DNA from: Holtermannia corniformis
Lineage: Eukaryota > Basidiomycota > Tremellomycetes > Holtermanniales
Direction: 5' to 3'
DNA: 64,000 nt
Assembly: GCA_001599935.1 (NCBI GenBank)
Contig: BCIJ01000025.1
Span: 9,090-73,089 of the forward strand
Positions 31,867 to 43,245 of this stretch are shown here, piece after piece. The notes beneath the pieces were generated by a model. It saw only the letters and a list, made by a program, of their open reading frames with translations, did no database searches and was not told where the DNA came from. Position numbers and translations under genes: made by a program. Positions within the stretch are counted from its first letter, which is position 1. The number at the start of each line of letters is the position of its first letter.

Positions 31867-34046
31867 TCACTGATGGCTCACTACGACGGTCTGCGCAAAC
31901 TTCCAGTATGCCTGGGCGGACCGCGCGCGCCAAGTCTTGCCGTAGCGAACTACGATGAAGAACGTGGCGTTGATGACCATGCCGATCATCGCCGCGGTAA
32001 TGAACGTGTTGCGAAGACCCATGCCTGTGATCCATGGGTTAATACCGTAGCCCTATTCGTCGGTCAGAGCAGCATCTGGGAGTCACCTGGACATACAATC
32101 GCAAAAGACAGAGTATTCTGAGCTGCGTCAGTGGACGCACACATTGTCTTGGTCGAACCCACTCTGACAAGCATGACACTGATCAAGACTTCACCCGAGA
32201 GCTCCTTGTACGCATCGAGGGCATAGTTGATAGTAAAGCCGGCGTTGACGGCGCTGCAGAACGCAAGGATCCCTCCGCCGAAGACCAGTCCGACCCAATG
32301 AATCTCAGCGGCGGCACCGACGCCCCACAGGATGAGCGAGACTGGGCAGAGCAGTACGGTCAACGCGAGCATCCACAGGCGATCTTCTGGTTCGCGAATA
32401 CCCTTCTTGCGACTGGTGATCCTGAGCATATACTTGTCGGCTAGCCAGCCAGAGTAGATGCCACTGTAAATCATTAGACAGTTCGGCAGTCTCGAAATCA
32501 CGTACGATGCGAAAACTCCCAACAGCGGGCCGAGGTAGGTCAGACCGACCCTGGAAGAAGCAAAGGAGTACGGTGGCGCGGAGAAGATTGACGATGTTGT
32601 GGCGTTGAGCACATTGTACCAAACAAGTGCAGCCCCGTATTGAAAGCCAGCCCTGTTCGCTCAGTTGAGATCGTGGTCAAGGAGGCGGCGTACCAGAAAA
32701 TAACTGGAAACTGTAGCAGTAGTATAGGCCTGTACACCATTGTCAAAAGGAGCGACGGTGCGGTGTAAGTCCGGTTGAAGAAGAGCAACCGCTGCGAGTA
32801 GGATGTCCTCGTGCCGACTAATTGCTGTGGTACTTGCTCTTCGACTGCTAACACTTGCTGTGGTGGCAAGTCGTACTTTTCGCCTATAGTCGTACCCTCG
32901 GATGCTGTCGTGCTGGCATTTGCGGCAGTGTTCCTCCGGATATAGTTGGTCTGCGATGTAAGCGGCTAATTCAGAAAGTGCACAGCTTACCTCTTCAAAG
33001 AAGAAGAAGGTCAGAAGCAAGCCAACCGCCTGGATGATCGCGCATACGTAGAAGACCCATTTGTATCCGAGCGAGTCGTTGACAAACTATGCAGTGTCAG
33101 GTCGAAATGTACGATCTGAAACACGCACCCCGGCAATGATGGGTGCGATGTAGTTGCTCCCGAAGAGAGAAAAGGCGTAGACGCCGATGTAGAACCCCCG
33201 CTCGTGCGCGTAAAACTGAGAGGTGAGCATTTCGTCAAAGACAAAGGGCTGAACTGACCAGATCACCGATCGCATCCTCTACTAGCATCTCGATCGGCGA
33301 TGCAAAGAATCCTGATGTCGTTAGACTCGTTCCAGTTATCGCTCGCGACGAACCTTGTAATACCTTGTTGGCTAGCCTAAACTTGCATGAGAAGGCACAC
33401 GGTGCGAGTGCTAGAGGACTTACCAAGCCGACGAAGAGTCGATTCGGGTCATCCATATCACAATCCCCTGAGTTGTCAGACGAACAGCTGTATATATGAA
33501 GGTCTTACATACGATTTGCGCAGCTTGCGAGGTCAGGAATACGCCCCGTTTGCCAAAGGCCAGTGCCAGCGGCTGAGTGATGAGACCACCCCAACCCAGG
33601 ACTTGGCGCGTTTCAGCTTATGAGGTTTCAAGTTGACGACATACGCAGAAACACTGCAGAGTTAGCTACATTCGGCGGGCAAGGCTGACTCACTGTAGCC
33701 GGTACCGGCATTCAGTGTGGCAATAGGGATGCCCGTAGCTTCTTCAATGGGGACAAGTACTGAGTATAAAGCCGTAGTCGATATACCGACAGTGAGCACA
33801 TCTGTCTGGTCAGTGTTGCATCTTGGAATCAGGGGCAGGCGTACAGGCAACAAGGCACAGGTGGGCGATTTGCTTTCTGCGCGGAGACCACCGCAGCGGA
33901 TCATTCACATCGTTCGACGGGATTGGCGACAGCACAACATCCGATCGACTGCCCAGATGTTCGCCACCAGCTGTGCCAGCGTCATCGAGGAGAAGGATAG
34001 TGCCCGGGATGGGCACACCGTCGGGTGTAGTGGTTTGGCGCGACAT
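31867..34046 (-). CDS. MFS transporter (12-TM, fungal NDPLRW-type)
   Basis: Starts at ATG 34046 and ends with TGA at 31867-31869, with many short introns. The cytosolic N-terminus carries the SNDVNDPLRWSPRRKQ motif found just before helix 1 in a large fungal MFS group. Hydrophobic helices follow through LTVGISTTALYSVLVPIEEA and the later ones, with a charged central loop (KKGIREPEDRLWML). The end is well defined (GYGINPWITGMGLRNTFITA...INATFFIVVRYGKTWRARSA). The substrate is unknown. Divergent arrangement with the amidase suggests import of an amide or related nitrogen compound. Confidence 0.85.
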
Positions 34047-34333
34047 GTCGGTGATTGAGGTGTAGTCGGGAGCTCTTTTGTAGATCCGGCTGCCTCGCTT
34101 ATCGCCTGTGGGTGATCATTGCTGCCCACGAGATCTTTCCAAGAGCGATACCAAGCGACTGGCGAAGCACTCTCGGTTGTCGCTTAATGCGGGGCTCCAG
34201 ATCACAGAGAGAGAGGTGCGGGAACCCCTATCTAAGCGACAACCGTTAGCCGTTGTCATGTGGGTGAGCAGCTGACGCTAGCATAAGGCGGCCTACGCAC
34301 TGCTGCGAGGACTGGTCATCATTGTTCACCACC
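34047..34333. promoter_or_regulatory. Shared divergent promoter of the MFS and amidase genes
   Basis: 287 bp between the two start codons. It contains a perfect 13-bp inverted repeat: CGGTTGTCGCTTA at 34174-34186 and its reverse complement TAAGCGACAACCG at 34233-34245, 46 bp apart. Each arm ends in the CGG/CCG triplet read by Zn2Cys6 factors. GATA-type cores are also present (CTTATCG near 34099 and CTATCT near 34229), as for nitrogen-controlled fungal promoters. Function is inferred. Confidence 0.6.
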
Positions 34334-36279
34334 ATGGTCGCCGTAACACCACTGTCAAACGCCACCGGCACCGCAGAGTTCCTCAATGCTGTCGCTGCCG
34401 AACGAGCTCGGGTGCTGGAGGAGATTCCACCCGAGCTTCATCTGCCCGCCGACGTCGTATCGCACCCTCCACGGGATGTGACAAGTATCGCGGCGACCTC
34501 TGGCTTGCTGTCTGCAGAAGAGTTGGCCATCACGGAGATGGACGCGACGTCCGTGAGGGACGCGGTGGCGAGTGGCAAGTTGACGGCCGTGCTTGCTGTA
34601 ACCGCCTTTGGCAAGCGTGCGGCGATAGCGCATCAGCTGGTAAACTGTGAGTATAGTCTTTGATAGGGCCAAACTGACCCGGCAGGCTTGACCGAGTTCT
34701 TCCTTGACGACGGCATTGCTCAAGCGCAAGCTCTGGATGATCACTACAAGACGCACAGCCAGGTTGTCGGTCCCTTGCACGGTGTGCCCATCTCTATCAA
34801 AGTGAGTGGCTCTCTAGCAAGCAGGTCAGACTGATGAGCCCATCTAGGAGCACATTGATGTCAAAGGTCATTTGACTGGGATTGGGTTCAGGGCCAAGAC
34901 ACATGTCGCAGAGAACGACGCGGACCTCGTCAAGATATTGCGCAAACTGGGTGCAGTCCTCTATGTCAAGACCAATCAGCCGCAAACAATCATGCATCTC
35001 GAGACCCATAGCTGGCATGGCCGCTCTGTGGGTGGATGAGGGTTCGGAACATAGCTGACCATTGTAGCTCAACCCCTTCAACTTGGATCTCACCCCCGGT
35101 GGTAGTTCCGGTGGTGAATCCGCTCTGGTCGCTTTCAAAGGGTCGTGTCTTGGCGTCGGTACCGATGGCGGAGGCTCTATCCGGCAACCCGCAGCTTGCA
35201 CTGGCATCTATGGCTTCAAGCCAACGTGCAAACTCTTGCCTACCGACGGATACGACTACTAGTGAGTGGTTTGACTGTCGACTGCTTGCAGCTGATCCCA
35301 ACAGTATGAAAGAGACGGACAGCTATGGAGTGGCGACTGGCCCGATGTGCGCCTCGTCCCGCGACGTGGAGCTTTTCATGGGTGCTTTGCTTGCGACTCA
35401 TCCGGAGCGTTCGGATCCCACGCTCGTGCCTTTGCCTTGGAGCGTTCCGGAGCGACCGCGTGCTGGCAAAGTCCGCATTGGATACATGTCGCACGATGGT
35501 GTGGTCCTTCCTCATCCCCCAACCCTTCGTGCTTTCGACAGTGCACTCGCCAGGCTGAAGGCGAGCGGCGATGTGGAGCTCGTGGAGTGGAGCCCGCACA
35601 TGCATCGGGAGATCTACGACAACCTGGTAAGTCGATCAGACAAGACATTGCTGCTGACGTGATCAGCGGGCACTTTACTTTGAAGACGGCGGTGATGACA
35701 TTCGCTCTCATCTGCGGCAAGGTGGCGAGGAAGCGCTCGCGTTGACGCAGTGGATCTTTGACAATGTCACCACGCGGCACACGGTCGAGCAAGGGTGGCA
35801 GGTGCGTCGCGTACAGTGCGTACGTTTCGCTGACATATGATGCAGGCTCGAGAGAAGCGCAACGCTTTCCGAAAAGCCTATGCCAAGCTATGGCGTGCAG
35901 CAGACCTCGATGTGCTGCTCTGCCCGTCATTCAGCGGAACGGCGTGCCCGCACGACACTGCAAGGTACTGGGGGTACACTGCCGTGTGGAACAACCTCGA
36001 CTACCCAGCCATTTGTTTCCCGACAGGTCTCTTCGCGGATCCCAAGCTCGATGCCAAGCCGCCTCGGGATGACTTTATGCAAGATGTAGGTGAACGCTCG
36101 GACCGGTACAATCACGAGATTTGTAAGTGTAGAATCAGGGTACGACATGTCTGATCCTTGTAGACGACCCAGAGCTATATGCTGGCGCACCAATATCGTT
36201 GCAGCTCGTCGCTTTCCGCTTTGAGGATTGCAAACTCTTGTCGGCGTTCAGGCTTGTGGAGAAGATTCTTCGGGAATGA
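34334..36279 (+). CDS. Amidase-signature hydrolase (acetamidase type)
   Basis: Starts at ATG 34334 and ends TGA 36277-36279; introns interrupt it near 34650-34685, 34801-34847, 35016-35068, 35262-35304, 35626-35667, 35801-35846 and 36123-36163. The Ser-cisSer-Lys machinery is visible: Lys in [10 protein letters not shown], Ser in [12 protein letters not shown] and in [13 protein letters not shown]. Beyond it are [17 protein letters not shown] and the C-terminal [18 protein letters not shown]. This matches the fungal AmdS-like amidases that release ammonia from small amides. An N-terminal ~80-residue helical cap is usual for the group. It is divergent from the MFS transporter. Confidence 0.9.
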
Positions 36280-36321
36280 TTGACATCAGCACATTATGCA
36301 TTCCAATTTGACGTTTCAATA

Positions 36322-37190
36322 TTACAGCGCCAGAACCCCGACAGCGGCCGCAAGCATGCCGAGGACTCCGCCTGGAGCGATCAGAGCGCCAGCGCCACCA
36401 GAAGGAGAAGCAGCAACGCTGCTGGCGCTCGCCGACGCACTACCCGTAGCCGACGCCGAACCCGAAGCGACACCCGAGGAAGCAGAAGACGAGCACGTTT
36501 CGTTGGCAGGCACGGTAAAGTCGGACAGCAAGGTCAAGTCGGCACACTGGTAGAGGTTGCCATCGTCCTGTGGCTGTCAGGGATACCAGGAACGCAAGGC
36601 AGAGCACGTACGCCACCGCAGACGACTTGAAGCGTAACTTGAGTGCCGTTAGTCAAGCCGAGGTTGAGGCCCGCCAGGTCGACGTTGAAGCAGATATCAC
36701 CCGAGCCAACCTGGCCCGTCAGTATAATGCGGCACTGAAGCTGATCGTATCACCTGTTGGAAGTCGAGCGCGTACGGCAGGTCGGTGCCATTCGACGTCT
36801 TGTTGAAGTTGTCGAACCCAGCTGGGTTGGCGTCGAGCGAGATCTGGATACCGCAGACGGCAGTTGGGTGGTGCTGGTCAATGCGGACTGCAGGTGTGAG
36901 CCAAGCGGATCGCGTCAGCAAGCAACGCACAAGGGCCGCCAGCGAGCGGGAAAGGCTGGCGCGTGCCGGCCTCGGGGAATCCGCCACAAAACTACCCTCG
37001 TCAGCCTTTGGCGATCGCCATCGCAAACGCACCTGGCTTTCGGTATCGTCAACGAAGCCACGGGTAGTCTAAAGGCATCAGCCACGGTGTCTGATCATTG
37101 CGCCTAACGCACGGGATAGTCGAGCGTAAAGTGCGCCAGCGCAGAAGTGGCCGCCAAGGCAAAGGTGAGCAAGGTGGTGGAAGCGCGCAT
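36322..37190 (-). CDS. BIM1-like copper-binding secreted protein (X325 family), GPI-anchored
   Basis: ATG at 37190; introns near 37090-37110, 37000-37035, 36890-36930, 36710-36750 and 36560-36605 give about 220 residues. The signal peptide (MRASTTLLTFALAATSALA) is cut so that His is the first mature residue (HFTLDYP), the start of a copper histidine brace. TRGFVDDTESQ, FCGGFPEAGTRQPFPLAGG, VRIDQHHPTA, FQQVGSGDICFNV and DDGNLYQCADLTLLSDF match the BIM1-like/X325 family. Cryptococcus Bim1 helps copper uptake during copper shortage; relatives bind copper but are not proven polysaccharide oxidases. The Ser/Ala-rich end with a final hydrophobic stretch (GGVLGMLAAAVGVLAL) is a GPI-attachment signal. 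It is convergent with the amidase, with 42 bp between stops. Confidence 0.87.
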
Positions 37191-37877
37191 CGTCGGCAAG
37201 GTATGAATGGGGACAAGGAATACAGTGCACTGGGATGCATACCTCGGCAGACCTTATAGCGCCCCGAGTTGGCTGCCGCGCAAGAACCTTTCCGCCAAAG
37301 GTTGGTGCAGCCACGCGAGATGAGAAAGGCCTCGTGCCACGCCACGTGGCGGGTCCAGCGGCATTTCTCGCCGCTGAGGCATTTCCATGGTGCTGCTAAC
37401 AATATGTTGTGCACGATTCCAGGCAGCACGTCAACGTAGCTGGTCGATGCAGTCTGACTGACTAGCATGGCAGCTGCGGGCAAACAGTGGCAAAATACCA
37501 TTCACAGGAGTTCCTGATTGTACATCCATCGTCCTGAGTGTCAACCGCGGCCTCATAAAGTCACAAGCTTGGACGCGCAACATGACATATGCACCGTTAT
37601 ACGACGCTGACTGGCCGACCAAACAGCATTCTGGTCGGGATCGGTCCGTTCGTGTAAAGTATCATGACCGTCACGCATCTCTCCTGCGAGCCGCAACCCT
37701 TGACGTGAACACAGCAAGTGCCACACTTGTCGGTGTTAAGAGTCGAGCGGTTGTGTCTCCCGCGACGATCTAATTTGCTCCCGCTTGCAGTTCTCGCTCT
37801 GCTCCCGCCGGCCGCCCGCGCGGTGCTCAAGGGTATCAGAGGGCGTGTTCACAGTCTTCGTCAAAAGACACTGCAAG
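37191..37877. other. Divergent promoter region of BIM1-like and uL3 genes
   Basis: No gene is supported. It should carry the strong promoter of the ribosomal protein gene; the ~100 bp upstream of 37878 are rich in CT and CCG runs. Confidence 0.5.
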
Positions 37878-39701
37878 ATGTCGCACCGCAAGGTGAGTCA
37901 GAGGCAGCGCAGCAGCCGTCCTGTCGTCCTCGCAAGATTCGCAAGCGTCGTCAAGCGAGAGCAGGAGACGACGGATGCGATGCGCTTGAGAATTTTGAGG
38001 AAAGATGTTGACAATTGTCCTTTAGTATGAGGCTCCCCGTCACGGTTCGCTCGGGTGAGTCGGATCCACTGCGATGAATCTGGAGCGTACTAACGTTTAT
38101 TCATAGGTTCTTGCCCCGGTAAGCATCAATCTAGGCAATTGGGATCGGTCCGCATATGCCCTTGCTGGACCGAACCGCCTGCCTGGACTGCGCACAAACG
38201 CATACTGATCCCATCCCAGCAAGCGCGCGGCCCGTCACCGCGGAAAGGTCAAGTCGTTCCCCAAGGACGACCCCAAGAAGCCGGTCCACCTTACCGCCAT
38301 GCTCGGCTACAAGGCCGGCATGACCCACGTCGTTCGTGACCTCGACCGCCCTGGATCGAGTGCGTATAATCCTCACGACGGGAGACACACTGACACTGCG
38401 CAGAGATGCACAAGCGCGAGGTTGTCGAGGCCGTTACCGTCATCGAGACCCCTCCCATGGTCATCGTTGGTGTTGTCGGCTACGTTGAGACCCCCCGTGG
38501 CCTCCGCTCGTTGACCACCGTCTGGGCCGAGCACCTCAGCGACGAGGTCAAGCGTCGCTTCTACAAGTGCGTACAGGCATCAGCGCCCATGTCCCTGACC
38601 TGTGCAGGAACTGGTACCGCTCGAAGAAGAAGGCGTTCACCAAGTACGCCAAGAAGCACGCCGAGTCGTCCGGCCAGTCGATCGCCCGCGAGCTCGAGCG
38701 CATTCGCAAGTACTGCACCGTCGTCCGTGTCCTCGCCCACACCCAGATCCGCAAGACTGGCCTCAAACAGAAGAAGGCCCACTTGATGGAGATCCAGGTC
38801 AACGGTGGCTCGGTCGCCGACAAGGTCGAGTTTGCCCGCTCAAACTTTGAAAAGACCTTCGACGTCAACAGCATTTTCGAGAGGGACCAGGTCATCGACG
38901 TTGTCGGTGTCACTCGCGGTCACGGTTACGAGGGTGTCACCCACCGTTGGGGAACCAAGAAGCTGCCTCGCAAGACCCACAAGGGTCTCCGCAAGGTCGC
39001 TTGTATCGGTGCCTGGCACCCGAGCAAGGTCATGTTCTCGGTCGCCCGTGCGGGTCAGGTGGGTTTTTGCTTTTTACCCCCTCTTACTCTGCCTTGCTCA
39101 CGGGCGCTCCCAGAACGGTTACCACCACCGTACCGAGCTCAACAAGAAGATCTACCGCATCGGTAACGGCTCCGACCCCAAGTCGGGCTCGACCGACTTT
39201 GACCTTACCGAGAAGACGATCACTCCCATGGGCGGCTTCCCTCACTACGGCATTGTGTCAAACGACTTCGTGCTGTTGAAGGGCTGCACGGTTGCCTGCG
39301 TAAAGCGCGTTGTGACTCTCAAGCTCTCGCGCCAGATCCACTCGAGCCGAGGTTCGCTTTTTTTTTTTTCACTCAATCTCTTCTTGATCGCTAACGTCTT
39401 TTTCCTTAGCACACCTTGAGAAGACTGCACTCAAGCTCATAGATTCGTCGTCTAAATTCGGCCACGGAAGGTACGCGCGTTTCCCTTGGAGATCATGCGC
39501 AATTCAGTCGGCGGCGGAGAATTGGCCTTCGGGCGTCTTCCGCGTTTCCGCCTGGTTGTGCCACAATGACGTAATGCTGACTCTTCCCACAGCTTCCAGA
39601 CCAAGGCCGAGAAGGTATGTTCTATCCCGGCTCCCCAGAGCTCGCTATGCTAACTGAACATCTAGGACGCTTTCCTTGGCCCACGCAAGATCAAGGCCTA
39701 A
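37878..39701 (+). CDS. RPL3: Large-subunit ribosomal protein uL3
   Basis: The first three exons are tiny: 37878-37892 (MSHRK), 38026-38054 and 38107-38118 (12 nt). The rest begins at 38220, with further introns near 38359-38403, 38570-38608, 39057-39113, 39351-39410, 39470-39593 and 39615-39664. The protein is highly conserved: [94 protein letters not shown] and LGPRKIKA at the end. uL3 sits near the peptidyl-transferase centre and is an early 60S assembly factor. Intron 2 has a full TACTAAC branch site (38090-38096). Ribosomal proteins with an intron-rich 5' end are common in fungi. Confidence 0.97.
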
Positions 39702-41114
39702 GCTTCCTATGGCTTTGTGCCTCACCCTCGCGAGCCGGTCTACGGGACGTAGTTTGTGTGTATACCCATCGATGCATCGCGATACGACGCAGACTGTGTA
39801 GTGCGGCCTGCGACCAGCGGGCTGCAGCCTGTTTATGTGCTTGTCATTCAGACCGACTCGTGCTGTTCTGGCGAGCGTGTCGAGTTGCGGATGCAAAGGC
39901 ACACGGATTACAATATCGTGGCGGCCTTGCACTCGCCAGGCTCGGATGGCGGTCGAGCGACAAGCTAACAGCCATCAGCCTGAAAGACATTCTGTGATGC
40001 CCGAAGCTGGCTCTGGTACTCTTTCGTTGTCTTGGCCTCCTACGCGCCTTTCGACAAACGCTTGGACAGCCATGCGTGTACTAGACATGAACAGGTCCAA
40101 CGTCTGGGTGACGTGTTGTTTTCCGGGTGTTGCAAACAACCCGAGATACCTCGGAAAGTCTTGCAGCTGTGTGCTACGTACCGGCAGTGATGTGAAACAC
40201 GGACCGCCCAGAAGCGAAGAGAAGCGCGTCTTCTGCATGTCGAGTGAGACAGACTTGCTGCCACCTCAAGGTCTGAGCGCTTGCCCAAGTCATGATTCGA
40301 GCGTCCATATCAGCTTTGGGCTTGCGTGCGCACGCCGAAGCCCCGTCCATTGCCCACAGACATGGAAGCGTCACCTTGAATGTCTCGTGGAGCGGGACTG
40401 TATCCCAAGTGCAAAACTGCCGTGACTCATGCGACTGCACTTGCGCTGCAAAAGCGAGCCAACGCTACTCAAGCCCCGCGACATGGAGACTCTCACGAGG
40501 ACATCATCCTCCGCAATTGTACTGGCACGGGCAGCCATCAAGGGTAGCATGCCTCAGCTTCACGATTGCCGATCTGAGAAATGCACCTGTCAGCAACGCC
40601 GAATATCATTTGACCCTGTCCGTAAAGTCCTCTGGATACCGCTTGTGCGCAGCAGATTCTATGACGTTCCTAACGCCCGCAACGGTTCGGATACTTGGCA
40701 TCTTGAATCACTCCTGGACGACACGGGGAAGGGCGGTTCAAGTTCCCGATTAGACCTTTGCGACAGCTCCGCTGCGCATCAGATGAGGTCCGCTTTCGCC
40801 TAGCTTCAAGCTATGTCTGGTCACTGCGGCGGGCTTGTGTCGTAGAATACTACATTGCTTAGCCTCATGATGTGACGGTGCAGTAGTGTTTGGTAGAGCC
40901 GCAACCCTTGCGTAGTAGGTGCAGTCTGAGCTTCAGCATTGAGCATGCAGACTAAGGTAAAAAGAATAACACGTTCATGGAGCTTGAGAACACGTACAAA
41001 GCTTGTAGCTCATAGCATGGCTGACGGCCCATGCAAACTTGACTCGATGAGAACGTCTGCAGATGTAGATTTCGCACAATTCAGCGAGAGGCATGTCGTA
41101 CCACTGCCATTGTG
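39702..41114. other. 1.4 kb without a recognised gene
   Basis: Several 60-196-codon frames overlap on both strands with Arg/Ser-rich, shadow-like composition and no family resemblance. A GGTTCAAGTTCC near 40736 resembles a tRNA B box but has no matching cloverleaf. I see nothing else. Confidence 0.5.
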
Positions 41115-42860
41115 TCATACAGATTTCGACACTACAAGACGACTTACTCTTTCACCCAGCAGGATGACGGCGTCGAGCGAGGCTGACAGTTGCGGGTCAC
41201 TTGCAGCACCAATATCTTTACTGTCGCTCTCTTGCGACCCAGCGACGAGGTCCACATCCTCATCATCCTCATCAGCCTCTTGCCCCGGCTCATCGTCTGG
41301 AGCATGATCGTGGGAGCGGTGACTGAGGCGTTGGAGCAATCGCAAATGAGGTGTCGAGGATAGGACCGTGTGGACCACAGCAACTGGCCCAGGCGGTGCA
41401 AGAGTTGCAGTGTACTGTCGAGCGGTGGTACGAACGAGATGCCATTGACGCGATGCGCGAAAGCTATACTTAGAATGTGTTAGCCTAGTCTGGTGGAAGG
41501 AGCGCGAAGGGCGTACTGTGAAAGTCAAGCAAGCCATAGCCGAGTTTACAGTGCTCGATACAGGCTTTGACCTGCCCATCTGACAGCGCCCAGTGCGACT
41601 GCCATGCCCGGATTTCCGATTCAACTTCGGTTGTGAGTTGCGCACCTACGACTAGCTCCCGGTTCCCTAGCAAATGATCGAGATCCCGGCAAGCGAAAAA
41701 TGGGTTGAGGTGCTGCTGACGGCCGACGCCGTAGTTGGACTGGGCCGTGAAAGGCGAATTCGCATACACGTATACGTTCCGACGCCCATCGGATCCGTCG
41801 AAGAGAGTGATACGGTGTTGAGGATCACGGATCTTGATCGGAGGGCTGTGTCGAGTCTGTTCCGCGGCACTCAGCGGTAAGCCCATACGGTCAATGCGCT
41901 GTCGACAGCGTCAGTATACCTAGACTAAAAGCAGTGCTGCTTACCTCAGCCCAGCCCTGGTATAGTGACGTTTCCGTCACCGCCGAACCGTCTAGGGGCA
42001 GGCGCAACAGGTTCTCCATTCGAGATAGCTCCAGACTCAGTTCAACCTCGTATGGCGGCGCGGAGAAAGAGGTCCCCATCAAGGCCGCATGGGATCTGGT
42101 GACCGACTCTCGCGTATCCATGGAAAGTTCCATGTATCGCTGAAACAAGGTCTCGCAGGCGGCCGCGTACTGAGGATCCATTCAGTTGCTGTCCCGCTCG
42201 ACACTCTGGGGTGGACTGACCTGGCTAGGTAGCGTACCCAAACGAGCCGATGTACTGCCGCTTCCAAGCGAAACCACAGTCAGGACCTAGCCCTGTGTTG
42301 GCTCGCCTGCTTGTCCCCGCCCGATGTCTGCAGCTCTCTGCTCCAACAGCGCCATCGCCCACCCGGCAATCGCCGCAAGCTTGGTCGCGACATCGTTCCG
42401 TTGCTCCCGGACCGTCTTGCCAGGGACAAGTATCACGCGATCGACATCGATCGAGATCAAGTCTTCCGAGTCGTTCACCTTCCACTTTGGTAGTCTAAGT
42501 TCTTGAATACTGAACACCGGGTTGTTTGCTTGGTGCATCAGGAACGATCCAATATGGTATGTCGTAGCCCCATGGTGGATAAGGCGTGGGCATGGTAATG
42601 GGTGGGCTTCAACGCAGGTCAGTCGGGGAGGGTGGTACGGTGCGCTGCGCCTGAGACGCTGCCATAGCAACTCACTCTGCGGGTGTCTGATAAGGTGGAC
42701 AGTACGAGCCTGGCCTGTCATGCGTACTCGTCAGCTCCTGGCGTATGTCGAGAACGCTGTCCGAAGCACTCACTACTGACGTGCCACTCTGCCTCACTCG
42801 CAGTGTTGCCGGCGTCGGATTGAGGCTCGGATTGCACGAGGAGCTGGCTAGCAAGTGACA
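41115..42860 (-). CDS. Multi-exon hypothetical protein, family unknown
   Basis: Coherent exons can be joined by normal 40-60-nt introns. One such pair meets over 41888-41933 (GTAAGC...CTGAC...CAG): MDPQYAAACETLFQRYMELS...YQGWAE joins RIDRMGLPLSAAEQTRH. Another intron follows GYGLLDFH near 41510. The upstream part includes LRLPKWKVNDSEDLISIDVD and AAIAGWAMALLEQRAADIGR. The last exon is readable in two frames; the one with an acidic patch (EADEDDEDVDLVAGSQESD) looks more protein-like. No domain is recognised and the true start is not found, so the coordinates are approximate. Confidence 0.45.
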
Positions 42861-43245
42861 CGAGCACTGGGCGGTCGTACGATACTACGGAACGTGACAG
42901 AATGTTATGCTGGCTCGCATAGGAAAAAAGAAGCAAGTTGCCGTGCTAGCAGGTGCCAAATGCTAGCGGCGTGCTACCGCATCTCTCCGCACGGCCTGAC
43001 GTCGATAGCAACGATTGAACATCCCGGATCGCGGCCGAGCGTCGAGAATACATCTCATAGGCAGAACAGAGGACGCGATGGCATACGTGCCGGTACTCAA
43101 GCAGCCTTGCGCTCGCGAGGTTCAGCATCTCGGCTTGCAGCGTACCCCTCACCCCAAGGGACTCGTCCTGTCCCCACACGCTTGGGAGTCTGTGCTGACA
43201 GTCACTGATGGCAATAGCGTTCAACATGGCGCGGATCAAAGGGAG
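42861..43245. other. Divergent intergenic region
   Basis: Between the hypothetical minus-strand gene and the zinc-finger gene. Open frames pass through but without ATG starts or recognisable content. Confidence 0.4.

Noticed and set aside
40735..40747. tRNA B-box-like GGTTCAAGTTCC
   Set aside because: No A box at a proper distance and no foldable cloverleaf; one base too many for the consensus.
41144..41401. Alternative Met/Arg-rich last exon of the 41-43 kb gene
   Set aside because: The other frame over the same bases gives a more protein-like acidic segment; this one looks like its shadow.
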